The translations under genes and the position numbers were made by a program. A stretch of DNA of 33,415 nucleotides from Dichotomicrobium sp964650735 (GTDB lineage: Bacteria > Pseudomonadota > Alphaproteobacteria > Rhizobiales > Rhodomicrobiaceae), in NCBI GenBank assembly GCA_964650735.1, contig CAZYUT010000010.1, forward strand, positions 1-33,415, given 5' to 3'. The notes below the pieces were generated by a model, which searched no databases, was not told the origin of the DNA, and saw nothing but the letters and a program-made list of their open reading frames with translations. Numbering within the stretch: position 1 is the first letter of the stretch; each line of letters begins with the position of its first letter. Of the stretch, positions 24,342 through 33,060 are shown in pieces.

Positions 24342-25730
24342 ATGGAAAGCCAAGGCACCGCCGAAGACGTTGCCGATGCGCAGGCACAGAACGATCTGCT
24401 CACCCCGGCGTTTGTCGAGGCTGTATCGGAGGCGCTAGAGCGCGATGAGACGGACGCGGCGCGCGCTCTGACGCTTGAGTTGCGCGAGGCGGACCTCGCC
24501 GACCTCATCGAGTTTCTTCGCCCGGAGTTGCGGCTGGCGCTCATCAAGGCGCTGGGGTCCGACCTGCCGGCCGAGATGTTCTCCGAGCTGCAGGAGCCGA
24601 TCCGCGACGAACTCGTCAAGGAGATGCCGGCCGACCAACTGGCCAAGGTGATTGGAGAACTGGACAGCGACGATGCCGTCTATCTACTCGAGGACCTCGA
24701 AGAAAACGAGCAAATCGAGATCCTGTCCAAGGTCTCGCGGATCGACAGGGCGCGGCTACGGCGTTCGCTGGACTACCCGGAGGACACAGCCGGCCGCCTT
24801 ATGCAGGCGGATTTCGTTGCGGTGCCGCCGTTCTGGTCGGTGGGTCAGACCATAGACTATATGCGCGAGGCGCGGGATCTGCCGGACAGCTTTTCCGAGC
24901 TTCATGTCATCGATCCAGCGTTTCATCTGGTTGGCACGGTGTCGCTAAGCTTTTTGCTGCGCAGCCGGCGGCCAACGCTGATCAGCGAGATCACCAATAC
25001 CGATGTGCACACCCTCTCCGCGCTGCAGGACCAGGAGGAAGTCGCCCGCGATTTCGAGCGGTACAATCTGCTTTCGGCGCCCGTTGTGGACGAGGATCGG
25101 CGGCTGGTCGGCATTATCACGGCGGACGATGTGGTCGAGGTTGTACAGGAAGAGGCCGGGGAGGACATTTTCCGGCTAGCCGGCGTTGGCGATGAAGGGA
25201 TTACGGAGAACTTCGTTCAGATCGCCGGGAGCCGCTTCACCTGGCTGTTCGTGAACCTGCTCACCGCGATCCTCGCGTCAGTCGTCATCGGCTTGTTCGA
25301 CGCGACGATCGAGCAGCAGGTGGCACTCGCGATCCTGATGCCCATTGTCGCGTCGATGGGCGGCAACGCCGGCACGCAGACCATGACCGTCGCGGTGCGC
25401 GCGCTGGCGATGAAGGACATCACGGCAGTCAACACCATGCGCGTGGTCGGGCGCGAACTGTTGGTTGGCCTGATAAACGGCTTGCTGTTTGCCGTGCTGC
25501 TGGCTGTGGCCGTGCTGATCTGGTTCGGCTCGGGTGAGATCGGCGTGATCATCGCGATCGCGATGGTCGTGAACATGTTTGTTGCCGCGCTGTCTGGGAT
25601 CCTCATCCCGCTGGCGTTGGACAAGCTGGGCATCGACCCGGCAATCGCCTCCAGCGTTTTCGTCACGACCGTGACGGATGTGGTCGGCTTTTTCGCCTTC
25701 CTCGGCCTCGCGGCGCTGTGGTTCTCATGA
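24342..25730 (+). CDS. mgtE: Magnesium transporter MgtE
   Basis: A 462-residue inner-membrane Mg2+ channel. Residues ~35-135 form the MgtE-N helical superhelix (LADLIEFLRPELRLAL, DDAVYLLEDLEENEQIEIL). A CBS pair follows (~145-270), including GRLMQADFVAVPPFWSVGQ. The pore domain spans the rest, with SMGGNAGTQTMTVAVRALAMKDI and five hydrophobic segments. The cytosolic domains close the pore when Mg2+ is plentiful. I chose the ATG at 24342, which has AGGAT upstream, over 24333. The stop overlaps the end of the convergent coiled-coil gene by six bases. Confidence 0.95.
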   Translation: MESQGTAEDVADAQAQNDLLTPAFVEAVSEALERDETDAARALTLELREADLADLIEFLRPELRLALIKALGSDLPAEMFSELQEPIRDELVKEMPADQLAKVIGELDSDDAVYLLEDLEENEQIEILSKVSRIDRARLRRSLDYPEDTAGRLMQADFVAVPPFWSVGQTIDYMREARDLPDSFSELHVIDPAFHLVGTVSLSFLLRSRRPTLISEITNTDVHTLSALQDQEEVARDFERYNLLSAPVVDEDRRLVGIITADDVVEVVQEEAGEDIFRLAGVGDEGITENFVQIAGSRFTWLFVNLLTAILASVVIGLFDATIEQQVALAILMPIVASMGGNAGTQTMTVAVRALAMKDITAVNTMRVVGRELLVGLINGLLFAVLLAVAVLIWFGSGEIGVIIAIAMVVNMFVAALSGILIPLALDKLGIDPAIASSVFVTTVTDVVGFFAFLGLAALWFS

Positions 25731-26960
25731 GCCAGGGGCCAGTTCGCGGGTAAGCTGCTCGAACTCCTTGCGCAGGCTCTCGTTGCGGAAAATCTGCTCG
25801 AAGCCGGGCGCCTCAAGCCTCTGGATCGCCTCGAACGTCGCGCGGGAATTTTGCATGAGCGCGCGAAGCTGGAAGCTCGCCTCGACCGTGCGGTAGGTGT
25901 TGTCCGCGATGCGCAGGTCGCGAATCGTACGCTTGCGCGCCTCGACCAGTTGCCGCCGCTGCGTCTCCAGATAGTCCCGATACACGCCCGCGACCTTCTC
26001 CGCGAAATTCTGCGCCTTGAGGTTTGCGTCCAGCGCGCGCTGCTGGTCCGGCCGGTTCTCACCAGCCAAAAGACGATAGGTCTCCTTCCTCGCTTGGCGG
26101 ATGTCGGTCAGGATCGCCTGGAGCTTGACCATGTATTCGCCGTCGATCTTCTCGATCAGCGCGTCCTGCGCATGCAGCAGCATGGCGAACAGCGAGGCGT
26201 GCATGGCGAAATAGCGCCGCGCTGTCTTGGGGTTATCGGTCGAGGCATCCAGCAATTCGCCGAGCCGCCGGTCGATCGCGCTGGCCGCCTCAAACGCAGC
26301 GACCAGCTTGAGCAGGTCGCCGCCCAGCACGCTGTCGAGCAGCAGATCGAGCTGTTCGCGCGCGATCTTGACGCCAGCGTCTTCCAGCGCGTTGTGGATC
26401 GCTGCCTTCTTCTCGGCAATGACTCCGCGGTTCTCTGCAATGCGGCGCTCAAGCTCCTCGATATCGGCGTCGATCGAACTTTTTGTCTGCGACAACAAGC
26501 CCGGCATCCAGCCATCGTCGGGCGCGGCCAGCCTTTGCTGCTTCAGATCGGTGATCTGGTCGCGCATCTGGTCGATCTCAGCGCGGCGATCGGCAATCGT
26601 CTGCTGCATCTGCACGACCGGCGCATCGGTGACGATCTCCAGCGCGCTATTAAGCAGCGCCCGAACCCGCTCCTCGTTATCCTCACGCGTGTCGCTCCAC
26701 AGCGGCGGCAGGAGGAAGGTGTCCTGGCTGGGTAGATCGCGCGCCCTGGCGCGTTCGTCCGCAGCGTCCTTGAGGATGTCGTCAATAGCTTCGAGAAGCT
26801 GCTGGGACCGCTGATAGGCTTCGTCACCTGCGCGCGGATCGCGCTGCTGCGGCTGCGCCTCGGAGGGCGATGTCTCCTGCGCCAGCCCAGCAGGCGCACC
26901 CGCAACGCAGACGGCCAGCGCAGCCGCCAACGCGGCTTTCGATTTCATCAGCGCAAACAT
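25725..26960 (-). CDS. Secreted coiled-coil protein of unknown function
   Basis: A 411-residue protein with a signal peptide (MKSKAALAAALAVCVAGAPAGLAQ). The mature region is almost entirely charged helix with several predicted coiled coils, for example DRRAEIDQMRDQITDLKQQ and DADIEELERRIAEN. No catalytic motif or named domain is seen. It is probably periplasmic. GGGAG lies just before the ATG at 26960; a second in-frame ATG at 26948 starts directly at the signal peptide. Its 3' end overlaps mgtE tail to tail. The serine hydrolase gene upstream on the same strand ends 86 bases before it. Confidence 0.75.
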   Translation of the reverse strand: MFALMKSKAALAAALAVCVAGAPAGLAQETSPSEAQPQQRDPRAGDEAYQRSQQLLEAIDDILKDAADERARARDLPSQDTFLLPPLWSDTREDNEERVRALLNSALEIVTDAPVVQMQQTIADRRAEIDQMRDQITDLKQQRLAAPDDGWMPGLLSQTKSSIDADIEELERRIAENRGVIAEKKAAIHNALEDAGVKIAREQLDLLLDSVLGGDLLKLVAAFEAASAIDRRLGELLDASTDNPKTARRYFAMHASLFAMLLHAQDALIEKIDGEYMVKLQAILTDIRQARKETYRLLAGENRPDQQRALDANLKAQNFAEKVAGVYRDYLETQRRQLVEARKRTIRDLRIADNTYRTVEASFQLRALMQNSRATFEAIQRLEAPGFEQIFRNESLRKEFEQLTRELAPGS

Positions 26961-27046
26961 GCGGCTCTCCCGCAAGACTTCGATCCTCGGCCTTCTTGAA
27001 TATAGGCTATCAGCCGCGCAGGCGCGAACCGCGTTCGTGCGATACG

Positions 27047-28429
27047 TTACTGCGGCAGCGCATCGAGGATGCTGCTCACCAGTTGCGCGTGGTCGAACGG
27101 GCCCTGCTGATCCCGCGTCAGGCCGAGCCGCACAATCACCGTTTGGCGCGACGGGATCACCGCGACCATCTGACCGTCATGGCCAAGGAAGTAGAAATCG
27201 TCTTCAGGAATCGTGGCAGCAGCTTGCGCATCGTTCCAATCCGGTGGGGCCAGCCACACATGCGCGCCGAAATCGCCACCGCTGCCGGGCGACGGCTCCA
27301 GCGTGTAGTCCAGCCAGTCGCGGGTGAAGATCTGTTTGCCGTTCCACGTTCCGCCGCGCAGATAGAGCAGCCCGAGCCGCGCCCAGTCCCGCGCCGAAGC
27401 GTAGACATAGGACGAGCCGACCAGCGTCCCGGAGGCGTCCGGCTCGAAAACCGCCGTGTGCATCCCGAGCGGGGTGAACAGCAGCTCATGCGCCGCAGCC
27501 TGGCCGCCCGCCGCGCGCTGAACGACGCTGGCGAGGATGTTCGACGTGCCGCTTGAATACGACCAGCACGCGCCCGGGTCGCACACCAGCGGCTTGTCTG
27601 CCGCGAAGCCCGCCTTGTCCCCGCGCAGGAACAGCATCACGCTGACATCGGCCAACAAACCGTCGTAGTCCTCGTTGAATTCCAGCCCGCTGCTCATGCG
27701 CAGGAGATTGTCGATGGTGATCGCGCGGCGGGGGTCGTCCTGCGCGCTCCACGCCTCTACCGTCGCGGTTTGGTCCGGCGTCAGTTCGCCGCTCGCGGCC
27801 GCCACGCCAGCCAGCGCATTGGTGACGCTTTTGGCCATCGACCAGCCAAGCTGCGGCGTTTGCGCGGTGAAGCCTTTGGCGTAGCGCTCGGCAACAAGCC
27901 GGCCGCGATGCACGACCGCGATGGCGCGGGTGCGCTTTAGGTTGCCGGGGTCATCCTCGGCGAAGGCATCGTCCAGCGCGGCAGCCAGCGCCTGGCGATT
28001 TTCCGGCGGCAGAGCCGTGGCGGCAAGGCGTCCGCCCTCCGGCCAGAGCGTATTCTCGTCCGGCGCGGCGATCGGCTCCAGCGGGCGCGGCGCAGTTTCG
28101 GGGCGGTTTGCCTCCAGTTGCAGGTGGCAGCCATACCCCTCGCGATAGACCGCGCGCTGCGCGGCAAAGCCGCTCGGCACCCAGACCTCCACCGCGCCGG
28201 CTTCACGATCGACCGCACTGGAAAATATCCGCAGTAGCTCATTCTGCTCGGCGAGCACATCTTCCGCGATCACGTCATCTGCAGGACGCCCAGACACGAA
28301 CACGCCCGAGCACAATATCTTCGCGTAGTAGCCCGCCCCAAGCATCAGCACCTGCTGAAGCCGGTAAAGGCCGAACACCGCGGCCCCGGCGACCACGACG
28401 ATCAACCCGATCTTCAGAACCCGTTTCAC
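27047..28429 (-). CDS. Membrane-anchored serine hydrolase, beta-lactamase/class C PBP fold
   Basis: A 460-residue protein. A hydrophobic segment at residues ~5-30 (IGLIVVVAGAAVFGLY) anchors it, placing the enzyme domain in the periplasm. The SxxK nucleophile motif is SMAKS; the YxN motif is YSSGTSN; the third motif appears as GHDGQ. These belong to the large beta-lactamase-related family that includes EstB esterases, D-aminopeptidases and 6-aminohexanoate hydrolase. Substrate cannot be told from sequence. The GTG at 28429 follows GGGGGTGG and is favoured over an earlier in-frame ATG at 28462. Confidence 0.87.
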   Translation of the reverse strand: MKRVLKIGLIVVVAGAAVFGLYRLQQVLMLGAGYYAKILCSGVFVSGRPADDVIAEDVLAEQNELLRIFSSAVDREAGAVEVWVPSGFAAQRAVYREGYGCHLQLEANRPETAPRPLEPIAAPDENTLWPEGGRLAATALPPENRQALAAALDDAFAEDDPGNLKRTRAIAVVHRGRLVAERYAKGFTAQTPQLGWSMAKSVTNALAGVAAASGELTPDQTATVEAWSAQDDPRRAITIDNLLRMSSGLEFNEDYDGLLADVSVMLFLRGDKAGFAADKPLVCDPGACWSYSSGTSNILASVVQRAAGGQAAAHELLFTPLGMHTAVFEPDASGTLVGSSYVYASARDWARLGLLYLRGGTWNGKQIFTRDWLDYTLEPSPGSGGDFGAHVWLAPPDWNDAQAAATIPEDDFYFLGHDGQMVAVIPSRQTVIVRLGLTRDQQGPFDHAQLVSSILDALPQ

Positions 28430-28680
28430 GCCGCCACCCCCGTTGATCCCGGCTGTTCGCAAGACTGCCAGTTAACTATTCGTTCCCCGCACGCCAGCCA
28501 AGGCCGGAATTCGCGGCGCAGGTCGGCAAGGCGCGAAGCTGATCGAATTGCCACGCTCGACCCGCGTTTCATTGTTGGTTAAGAGAATCGCCTAGCCGCA
28601 TTTTGGTGCTTGTCATAGTGTGTCGGCATTTGCGGGGGGCTGTGGGTCTGCGGCCTTCCGGCCTGCGGGGGAGACGAAGC

Positions 28681-29868
28681 ATGTCACCGGGTATTCGCGC
28701 AGCGGTCTTCATCATCTTCGCCATCCTGGGCGCCTCATTCCTCAGTGTGCTCGGAACGCTCGCTTACGAGTTTCCCGAGAATTGGCGCGAGATCGCTACG
28801 CTCTACAGTCAGCTCTTCCTGTTCTTCCCGACCTTCGGAATCCTCGCGCTATGCGCATTCTATTTCCCCGCCTGCGTGTTCCTCGACATGTATTGGAACC
28901 ACATCACCGCCGGAAAGCTGCGTATTTTCGTCGGCGCCGCCGCGCTCGTCGCGCTTTCTGTGGTCATGGCGCAGATGCTGCTGCAAGGCGTGCCGGCCGT
29001 TTGGCAGGTGAAACCGGAAATCCTGAAAGCGGAGCGCGGCGAGCCGCCTGGCTGCGCGCAGAACCAGTCCTGCGCCCGCTTGCCAGTCCTCGAATCCATC
29101 TCGCTTGTGCGCGAGGTCAGCCAGACCCGAACGGGTCTCGGCCCGTTTGACCGGGACTGCTATTGGTATAAGGAGGAGGGCGAGCCGCAGTATCTGCCCA
29201 CGCCCGAAAGTTTTACGGAACAACGCTTCTGTTTCGCCACTGGGCGGATGGCCGATGGCGCGACATGCTGTGAGGCGCAGGAGCGGATGCGCGGCCACAT
29301 GGAGGCAGTTTATGAGCCGCCGGAGAACCGTGCGCTGACCGGCAAGGTGCATGCCTGGGTGCTGCCGTTCATCATCTTCTTCCTGCTGGTTCTGTTTGTC
29401 ATCGGGATCATGCTGGTGATCCGCCGCCGTTCGCTTGACACGCACTACAACAAATATCTCAACCGGCTGGAGCGCGGCGTTCTGGTCGGCGCATTCGCGA
29501 TGCTGTTCTGGCCGCTATCGAACCATGCCTACATTCAATCGTCGGGCGTGATCTTTGGCGGGTCGAGCCGCAGCCTATTCGTCATGCTCGCGCCCGGCTT
29601 TAGCCTGCTTTTCGGGCTTTGGGCGCTTATGCTGCTGTTTTTCTTTCTAAGGCGCTACAAACAGGATGTGGAGACCGTCGGCAAGATTGCCGGCGTCATC
29701 GTCAGCGGCATCGCTTTCCTGCGCTACGAGGAGTTGGTGGGATATTTCGAGCGGCTGGCGGGCTCCGGCGCGGATTCCATAAGCCTCGGCTTTCTCGGTG
29801 CGATCCTGCTGACCGCCTTTCTCCAGCTCGTCATATGGCGCAGCTATGATCGCGAACTTCGCCACTGA
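28681..29868 (+). CDS. Polytopic membrane protein of unknown function
   Basis: A 395-residue protein with about seven membrane segments: three before residue ~115, then a hydrophilic loop of about 110 residues, then four more from ~225 on. The loop carries six cysteines (GCAQNQSCA, DRDCYW, RFCFA, TCCEA), which would suit disulfide bonds if it is periplasmic. No family recognised. GGGGGAG precedes the chosen ATG at 28681. The frame extends 26 codons upstream without a better start. It is divergent from the serine hydrolase gene. Confidence 0.75.
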   Translation: MSPGIRAAVFIIFAILGASFLSVLGTLAYEFPENWREIATLYSQLFLFFPTFGILALCAFYFPACVFLDMYWNHITAGKLRIFVGAAALVALSVVMAQMLLQGVPAVWQVKPEILKAERGEPPGCAQNQSCARLPVLESISLVREVSQTRTGLGPFDRDCYWYKEEGEPQYLPTPESFTEQRFCFATGRMADGATCCEAQERMRGHMEAVYEPPENRALTGKVHAWVLPFIIFFLLVLFVIGIMLVIRRRSLDTHYNKYLNRLERGVLVGAFAMLFWPLSNHAYIQSSGVIFGGSSRSLFVMLAPGFSLLFGLWALMLLFFFLRRYKQDVETVGKIAGVIVSGIAFLRYEELVGYFERLAGSGADSISLGFLGAILLTAFLQLVIWRSYDRELRH

Positions 29869-30029
29869 CCAGCCATGCCAAGCCGCACGCCGCCGTTAGC
29901 TGGGTCTCGCGCAGACGCCCCTGTCCGGCCTGCCCGATTGATCCGACAGAGCTTTCCGCGCTGGCGCGGCAATCCAGCCTTGTCATGTGAGCGTTTACAA
30001 AAACAGCGCATCTCAGAGGGAACGACCTA

Positions 30030-30434
30030 ATGCAATATCTGGCCGCATACGTCGCGACTGCCGTCGTGTTCCTGTTCATCGACTATCTTTGGCTCGCACA
30101 CATCGCCAAGAACTTCTATTTCTCGCGCCTTGGCCATCTGCTGGCCGAAAATCCCAATCTGGGCGTCGCGGCGATCTTCTATGCGGTCTATGTGATCGGG
30201 GTCGTGATCTTCGCGGTCGCGCCCGCGCTGCAAGGGGGCACATGGAAGACAGCGCTGATCTATGGCGCGCTGTTCGGCTTCTTCTGCTACGCGACCTACG
30301 ATTTCACCAATCTGGCAACGTTGCGGGACTGGCCGGTGAGTGTCGCGGTCGTTGACGTGATCTGGGGAACCGTGCTCACGGGGACATCGGCCCTGCTGGG
30401 CTATCTCATCGTTCGGCAGATCTATCCCGGTTAG
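30030..30434 (+). CDS. DUF2177 family membrane protein
   Basis: A 134-residue protein with four membrane helices and the DUF2177 signature: FLFIDYLWLAHIAKNFY near the start, GALFGFFCYATYDFTNLATLRDWP in the middle, and VDVIWGTVLTG near the end. The acidic Asp residues within membrane helices are conserved in the family. Function is unknown. GAGGGA lies upstream of the ATG. Its stop is followed at once by two repeat/hairpin elements that separate it from the convergent slcC gene. Confidence 0.9.
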   Translation: MQYLAAYVATAVVFLFIDYLWLAHIAKNFYFSRLGHLLAENPNLGVAAIFYAVYVIGVVIFAVAPALQGGTWKTALIYGALFGFFCYATYDFTNLATLRDWPVSVAVVDVIWGTVLTGTSALLGYLIVRQIYPG

Positions 30435-30486
30435 AGCACTTTCAGCAAAAGTGGGCACCGGTTTTGCGTCAGAAAGTGTGACAAAA
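30433..30486. repeat. Short intergenic palindromic repeat, copy 2
   Basis: Begins at the stop codon of the DUF2177 gene as GAGCACTTTCAGCAAAAGTGG and continues through CCGGTTTTGCG to GAAAGTG. CACTTTC/GAAAGTG and GCAAAA/TTTTGC are nested complementary halves. It is the same family as the element at 1232, with a few differences. Location between convergent genes would suit a transcript-stabilising or terminating hairpin. Confidence 0.6.
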
Positions 30487-30493
30487 CAAGAAC

Positions 30494-31459
30494 TTAGAGC
30501 CTGTTCAGCGATTCGGATTTCGCTGAACGGGCTCTAGCGAGCGCGTCGAGCACGTTGCGCGCCGTCACCTCGCTGACGCGCGCATTCGCCTCCTCCGTCA
30601 GACCGGCGATGTGCGGGGTCAGGATTAGATTGTACAGCCCAGAAAAAAGCGCACCCGTGGTCTCGTCGATCGGCTCGGTCTCAAAGACATCAAGCGCTGC
30701 TCCGGCCAGACGCCCGCTGCGCAACGCCGCCGCCAGCGCCCGCTCATCGACGATGCCGCCGCGCGCGGTGTTGATGAGGATCGCGGACGGCTTCAGCAAC
30801 GCCAGCGCCGCCGCCCCCAGCAGGCCGCGGGTTTGTTCGTTGAGCGGCAGGTGAAGGCTGAGGATATCGCTTCTCGCCAGCAGATGCTCAAAGGTCGTGC
30901 GCCGCGCCTCCCTCCGCCAGTGCGGTGCATCATGCGGGATGCCGGGGTCGTAAGCAGCGATGTCCGCCCCGAATACCCGAGCCCGTGCCGCCACGGCTTG
31001 GCCGATCGCACCGAAGCCGAGCAAACCGACCTGCTTGCCCTCCAGTTGCCGCCCAATCAGCTGCTCGCGCGGCCAGTCGCCTGCCGTTAGCCGGGGCGTT
31101 GCATTGAAGGCGCCGCGCAGCAGGATCAGCGCCGCGCCGATGACGTATTCCGCCACCGCTGCCGCATTCGCGCCATGCGCGGGCAGCACCTTGATGCCCC
31201 GCGCCTCGCAGGCAGCAACGTCGATGTTGTCTAGCCCAACACCAAGCCGCCCGACCACCTCAAGCCGCGATGCCGCGTCGAGCAGCGGCCCGCGCATCTG
31301 CGTCTTGTTACGCACGATGATCGCCCGCGCATCCGCGAGCGCCGTAGCGAGTTCATCAGCGCGTTCCCACAGCGAAGGGTCATAGTGGACGCTGTGGCGC
31401 TGCTCTAAAAGGGCGAGCGCCTGCGGTGCGATGAACTCGCTGACGACAATCTCGGCCAT
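30494..31459 (-). CDS. slcC: Probable (S)-sulfolactate dehydrogenase (D-2-hydroxyacid dehydrogenase family)
   Basis: A 321-residue NAD-dependent dehydrogenase. The NAD-binding loop is GLLGFGAIGQAVAAR; the active-site Arg, Glu and His appear in INTARGGIVDE, ETEPID and LTPHIAGLTEEA. The general family covers phosphoglycerate and other 2-hydroxyacid dehydrogenases. Its place directly after suyB, with comC nearby, points to SlcC, which oxidises (S)-3-sulfolactate to 3-sulfopyruvate. The gap to suyB is about 15 bases. I chose the ATG at 31459; a GTG at 31471 is possible. The C-terminal dozen residues are encoded within a palindrome. Confidence 0.82.
   Translation of the reverse strand: MAEIVVSEFIAPQALALLEQRHSVHYDPSLWERADELATALADARAIIVRNKTQMRGPLLDAASRLEVVGRLGVGLDNIDVAACEARGIKVLPAHGANAAAVAEYVIGAALILLRGAFNATPRLTAGDWPREQLIGRQLEGKQVGLLGFGAIGQAVAARARVFGADIAAYDPGIPHDAPHWRREARRTTFEHLLARSDILSLHLPLNEQTRGLLGAAALALLKPSAILINTARGGIVDERALAAALRSGRLAGAALDVFETEPIDETTGALFSGLYNLILTPHIAGLTEEANARVSEVTARNVLDALARARSAKSESLNRL
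30495..30536. terminator. Hairpin spanning the slcC stop codon
   Basis: A 16-base arm at 30495-30510 and its near-perfect complement at 30521-30536 (one mismatch) flank a 10-base loop. The hairpin contains the last ~14 codons and stop of slcC. It lacks a clear T-run. It may end both convergent transcripts or be an inserted repeat that now supplies the SlcC C-terminus. Confidence 0.5.
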
Positions 31460-31474
31460 CGCGTCCGGCACCGC

Positions 31475-32644
31475 TCAGGCGCTGCGATACAGCTTCGTCA
31501 TCGACAATTCGCGATGGCCGAGCGCCTCGGCGGCGGTGATCCGGCCGCTCGCGGTGCGGATCACCATGTCGATCAGCGCGTCGCCCGCCTGTTCCAGCGT
31601 CATCTCGCGGCGCAGAATGCCGGAGACATCCAGATCAATATGCTCCGACATGGTGCGGACCGTGCGCGGGTTCGCCGTCAGCTTAACAACCGGCAGGATC
31701 GGATTCCCGACCACATTGCCTTGCCCGGTGGGGAAGGCGTGCACCACATACCCGGCTGCTGCCATGAGGGTGACGCACTCCGCCGCCGCTGAAGACGTGT
31801 CCATGAAATATAGCCCTGGACCCTTCGCCGGGGTCTCGGCCGGTTTCAGCACGTCGATGTAACGGCACTCGCGGCCGATTTTTTCCAGGTTGCCGAGCGC
31901 CTTCTCCTCGATGGTGGTAAGGCCGCCTTCGATATTGCCCTTGGTTGGCTGGGACTCGGACAGATCGGAGGTCTTGTAAGGCTCGATCACCTCATCCTGA
32001 TAGGCCTGGAACGTCGCCATGAACTTCTCGGCAATCTCTGGCGAGGCAGCGCGCGCCTTGCAGATGTGCTCCGCCCCGGTGATCTCAGAAGTTTCGCCGA
32101 ACACGCCGTAGATGCCTTGCGGGATCAGCTTGTCATACATGTTGCCGACGGTCGGGCAGGAGCCGAGCCCCGTCGTCGTGTCGGACTCGCCGCATTTGGT
32201 CGAGACCCACAGATCGCTGATCGGGCATTCGGCGCGCTGCAGCTCGCTGGCCCAATGAACGAAGTCCTTGGCCTTGCGGGAAGCGTCGGCGATGGTCTTG
32301 ATGTCGCCGTTCTGCTCGATGGCGAAGGCCGCGACAGGCTTGCCGGTCTCGGCGATGCCCTCCGCCACCTTGTTGGTCCAGCCCGGCTCAATGCCGATGA
32401 CCACACAGGCGGCCACGTTCGGGTTCGCGCCGAGGCCGATAATCGTGCGGAAGTGCAGATCGAGATCCTCGCCGAACTGAAGACGCCCGTAGGAGTGCGG
32501 CAGCGCCAGCGTCCCCTGGATGTTCTTCGCGACATTCTCGCAAGCGGCGTTGGATATGTCGTCGACCGGCAGGATCGCGACATGGTTGCGTGTGCCGACA
32601 CGCAAATTCTCGCGCCGGTAGCCAAGGAATGTCCGGTTGCTCAT
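31475..32644 (-). CDS. suyB: (R)-sulfolactate sulfo-lyase, large subunit
   Basis: A 389-residue UxaA/altronate-dehydratase-family protein. The start (GYRRENLRVGTRNHVAILPVDD) and Cys-containing blocks STKCGESD and GLGSCPTVG are typical of the catalytic subunit, which uses iron in this family. With SuyA it splits (R)-3-sulfolactate to pyruvate and sulfite in the cytoplasm. In altronate and galactarate dehydratases the SAF domain is separate or fused; here it is the neighbouring small gene. GGAGGG precedes the ATG. Only nine bases separate it from suyA. Confidence 0.9.
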   Translation of the reverse strand: MSNRTFLGYRRENLRVGTRNHVAILPVDDISNAACENVAKNIQGTLALPHSYGRLQFGEDLDLHFRTIIGLGANPNVAACVVIGIEPGWTNKVAEGIAETGKPVAAFAIEQNGDIKTIADASRKAKDFVHWASELQRAECPISDLWVSTKCGESDTTTGLGSCPTVGNMYDKLIPQGIYGVFGETSEITGAEHICKARAASPEIAEKFMATFQAYQDEVIEPYKTSDLSESQPTKGNIEGGLTTIEEKALGNLEKIGRECRYIDVLKPAETPAKGPGLYFMDTSSAAAECVTLMAAAGYVVHAFPTGQGNVVGNPILPVVKLTANPRTVRTMSEHIDLDVSGILRREMTLEQAGDALIDMVIRTASGRITAAEALGHRELSMTKLYRSA

Positions 32645-32653
32645 GATGCCCTC

Positions 32654-32941
32654 CTACCAGCGTTTGGTCTTGAGATTATGGACATGCACATGCTCGCCGG
32701 TCTTCGCCTCGCCGATCATGCGCCCGATATCCTCGCCATATTTGATGACCGTGTCGCCGTCCTTAAGGTCGGTCAGCGCAACCTTGTGACCGATCGGGAT
32801 GTCATCGCGCGCCATCATCGACAACTCGGAATCGGTCTCAGTGATGACGCCCAGCATGGCCGTGCCGGCTGTCAACCCTTCGACGACAACCACGCCGACG
32901 TTGTCTTTCGGCGAATGGACGAGAAAGTGGGGAGCGGGCAA
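32654..32941 (-). CDS. suyA: (R)-sulfolactate sulfo-lyase, small (SAF-domain) subunit
   Basis: A ~95-residue SAF-domain protein, the small subunit of sulfolactate sulfo-lyase. The body APHFLVHSPKDNVGVVVVEG, DIPIGHKVALTDLKDGDTV and HVHNLKTKRW matches SuyA. The frame is open to an ATG at 32980 without a ribosome-binding site. A TTG at 32941 has a strong AAAGGAGG five to six bases upstream and gives a start (MPAPHFLVHSP) fitting the family, so I favour it. It precedes suyB on the same strand and is divergent from comC. Confidence 0.87.
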   Translation of the reverse strand: MPAPHFLVHSPKDNVGVVVVEGLTAGTAMLGVITETDSELSMMARDDIPIGHKVALTDLKDGDTVIKYGEDIGRMIGEAKTGEHVHVHNLKTKRW

Positions 32942-33021
32942 CGACACCTCCTTTAGCGGGACACTCAAGGCTTTCTTCATATTGGAGGGTGGAGGTATCC
33001 TGAGCGACTGATCAAGTCAAT

Positions 33022-33038
33022 TCGCGGCTGCCCCGCGA
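33022..33038. promoter_or_regulatory. Candidate operator between suyA and comC
   Basis: TCGCGG (33022-33027) and CCGCGA (33033-33038) form a perfect 6-base inverted repeat with a five-base spacer, between the divergent suyA and comC starts. Such a site could bind a dimeric regulator controlling both sides. In GC-rich DNA a 6-base repeat can occur by chance; no regulator gene is in view. Confidence 0.3.
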
Positions 33039-33060
33039 TGCAAGCAGAACAAAGAGGCCC

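Noticed and set aside
28461..28486. Possible third ECF promoter (GGAAC-N16-GTC, minus strand) before the serine hydrolase gene
   Set aside because: The spacer is shorter than in the mirrored pair and the -10 does not match GTCTCA well; likely chance.
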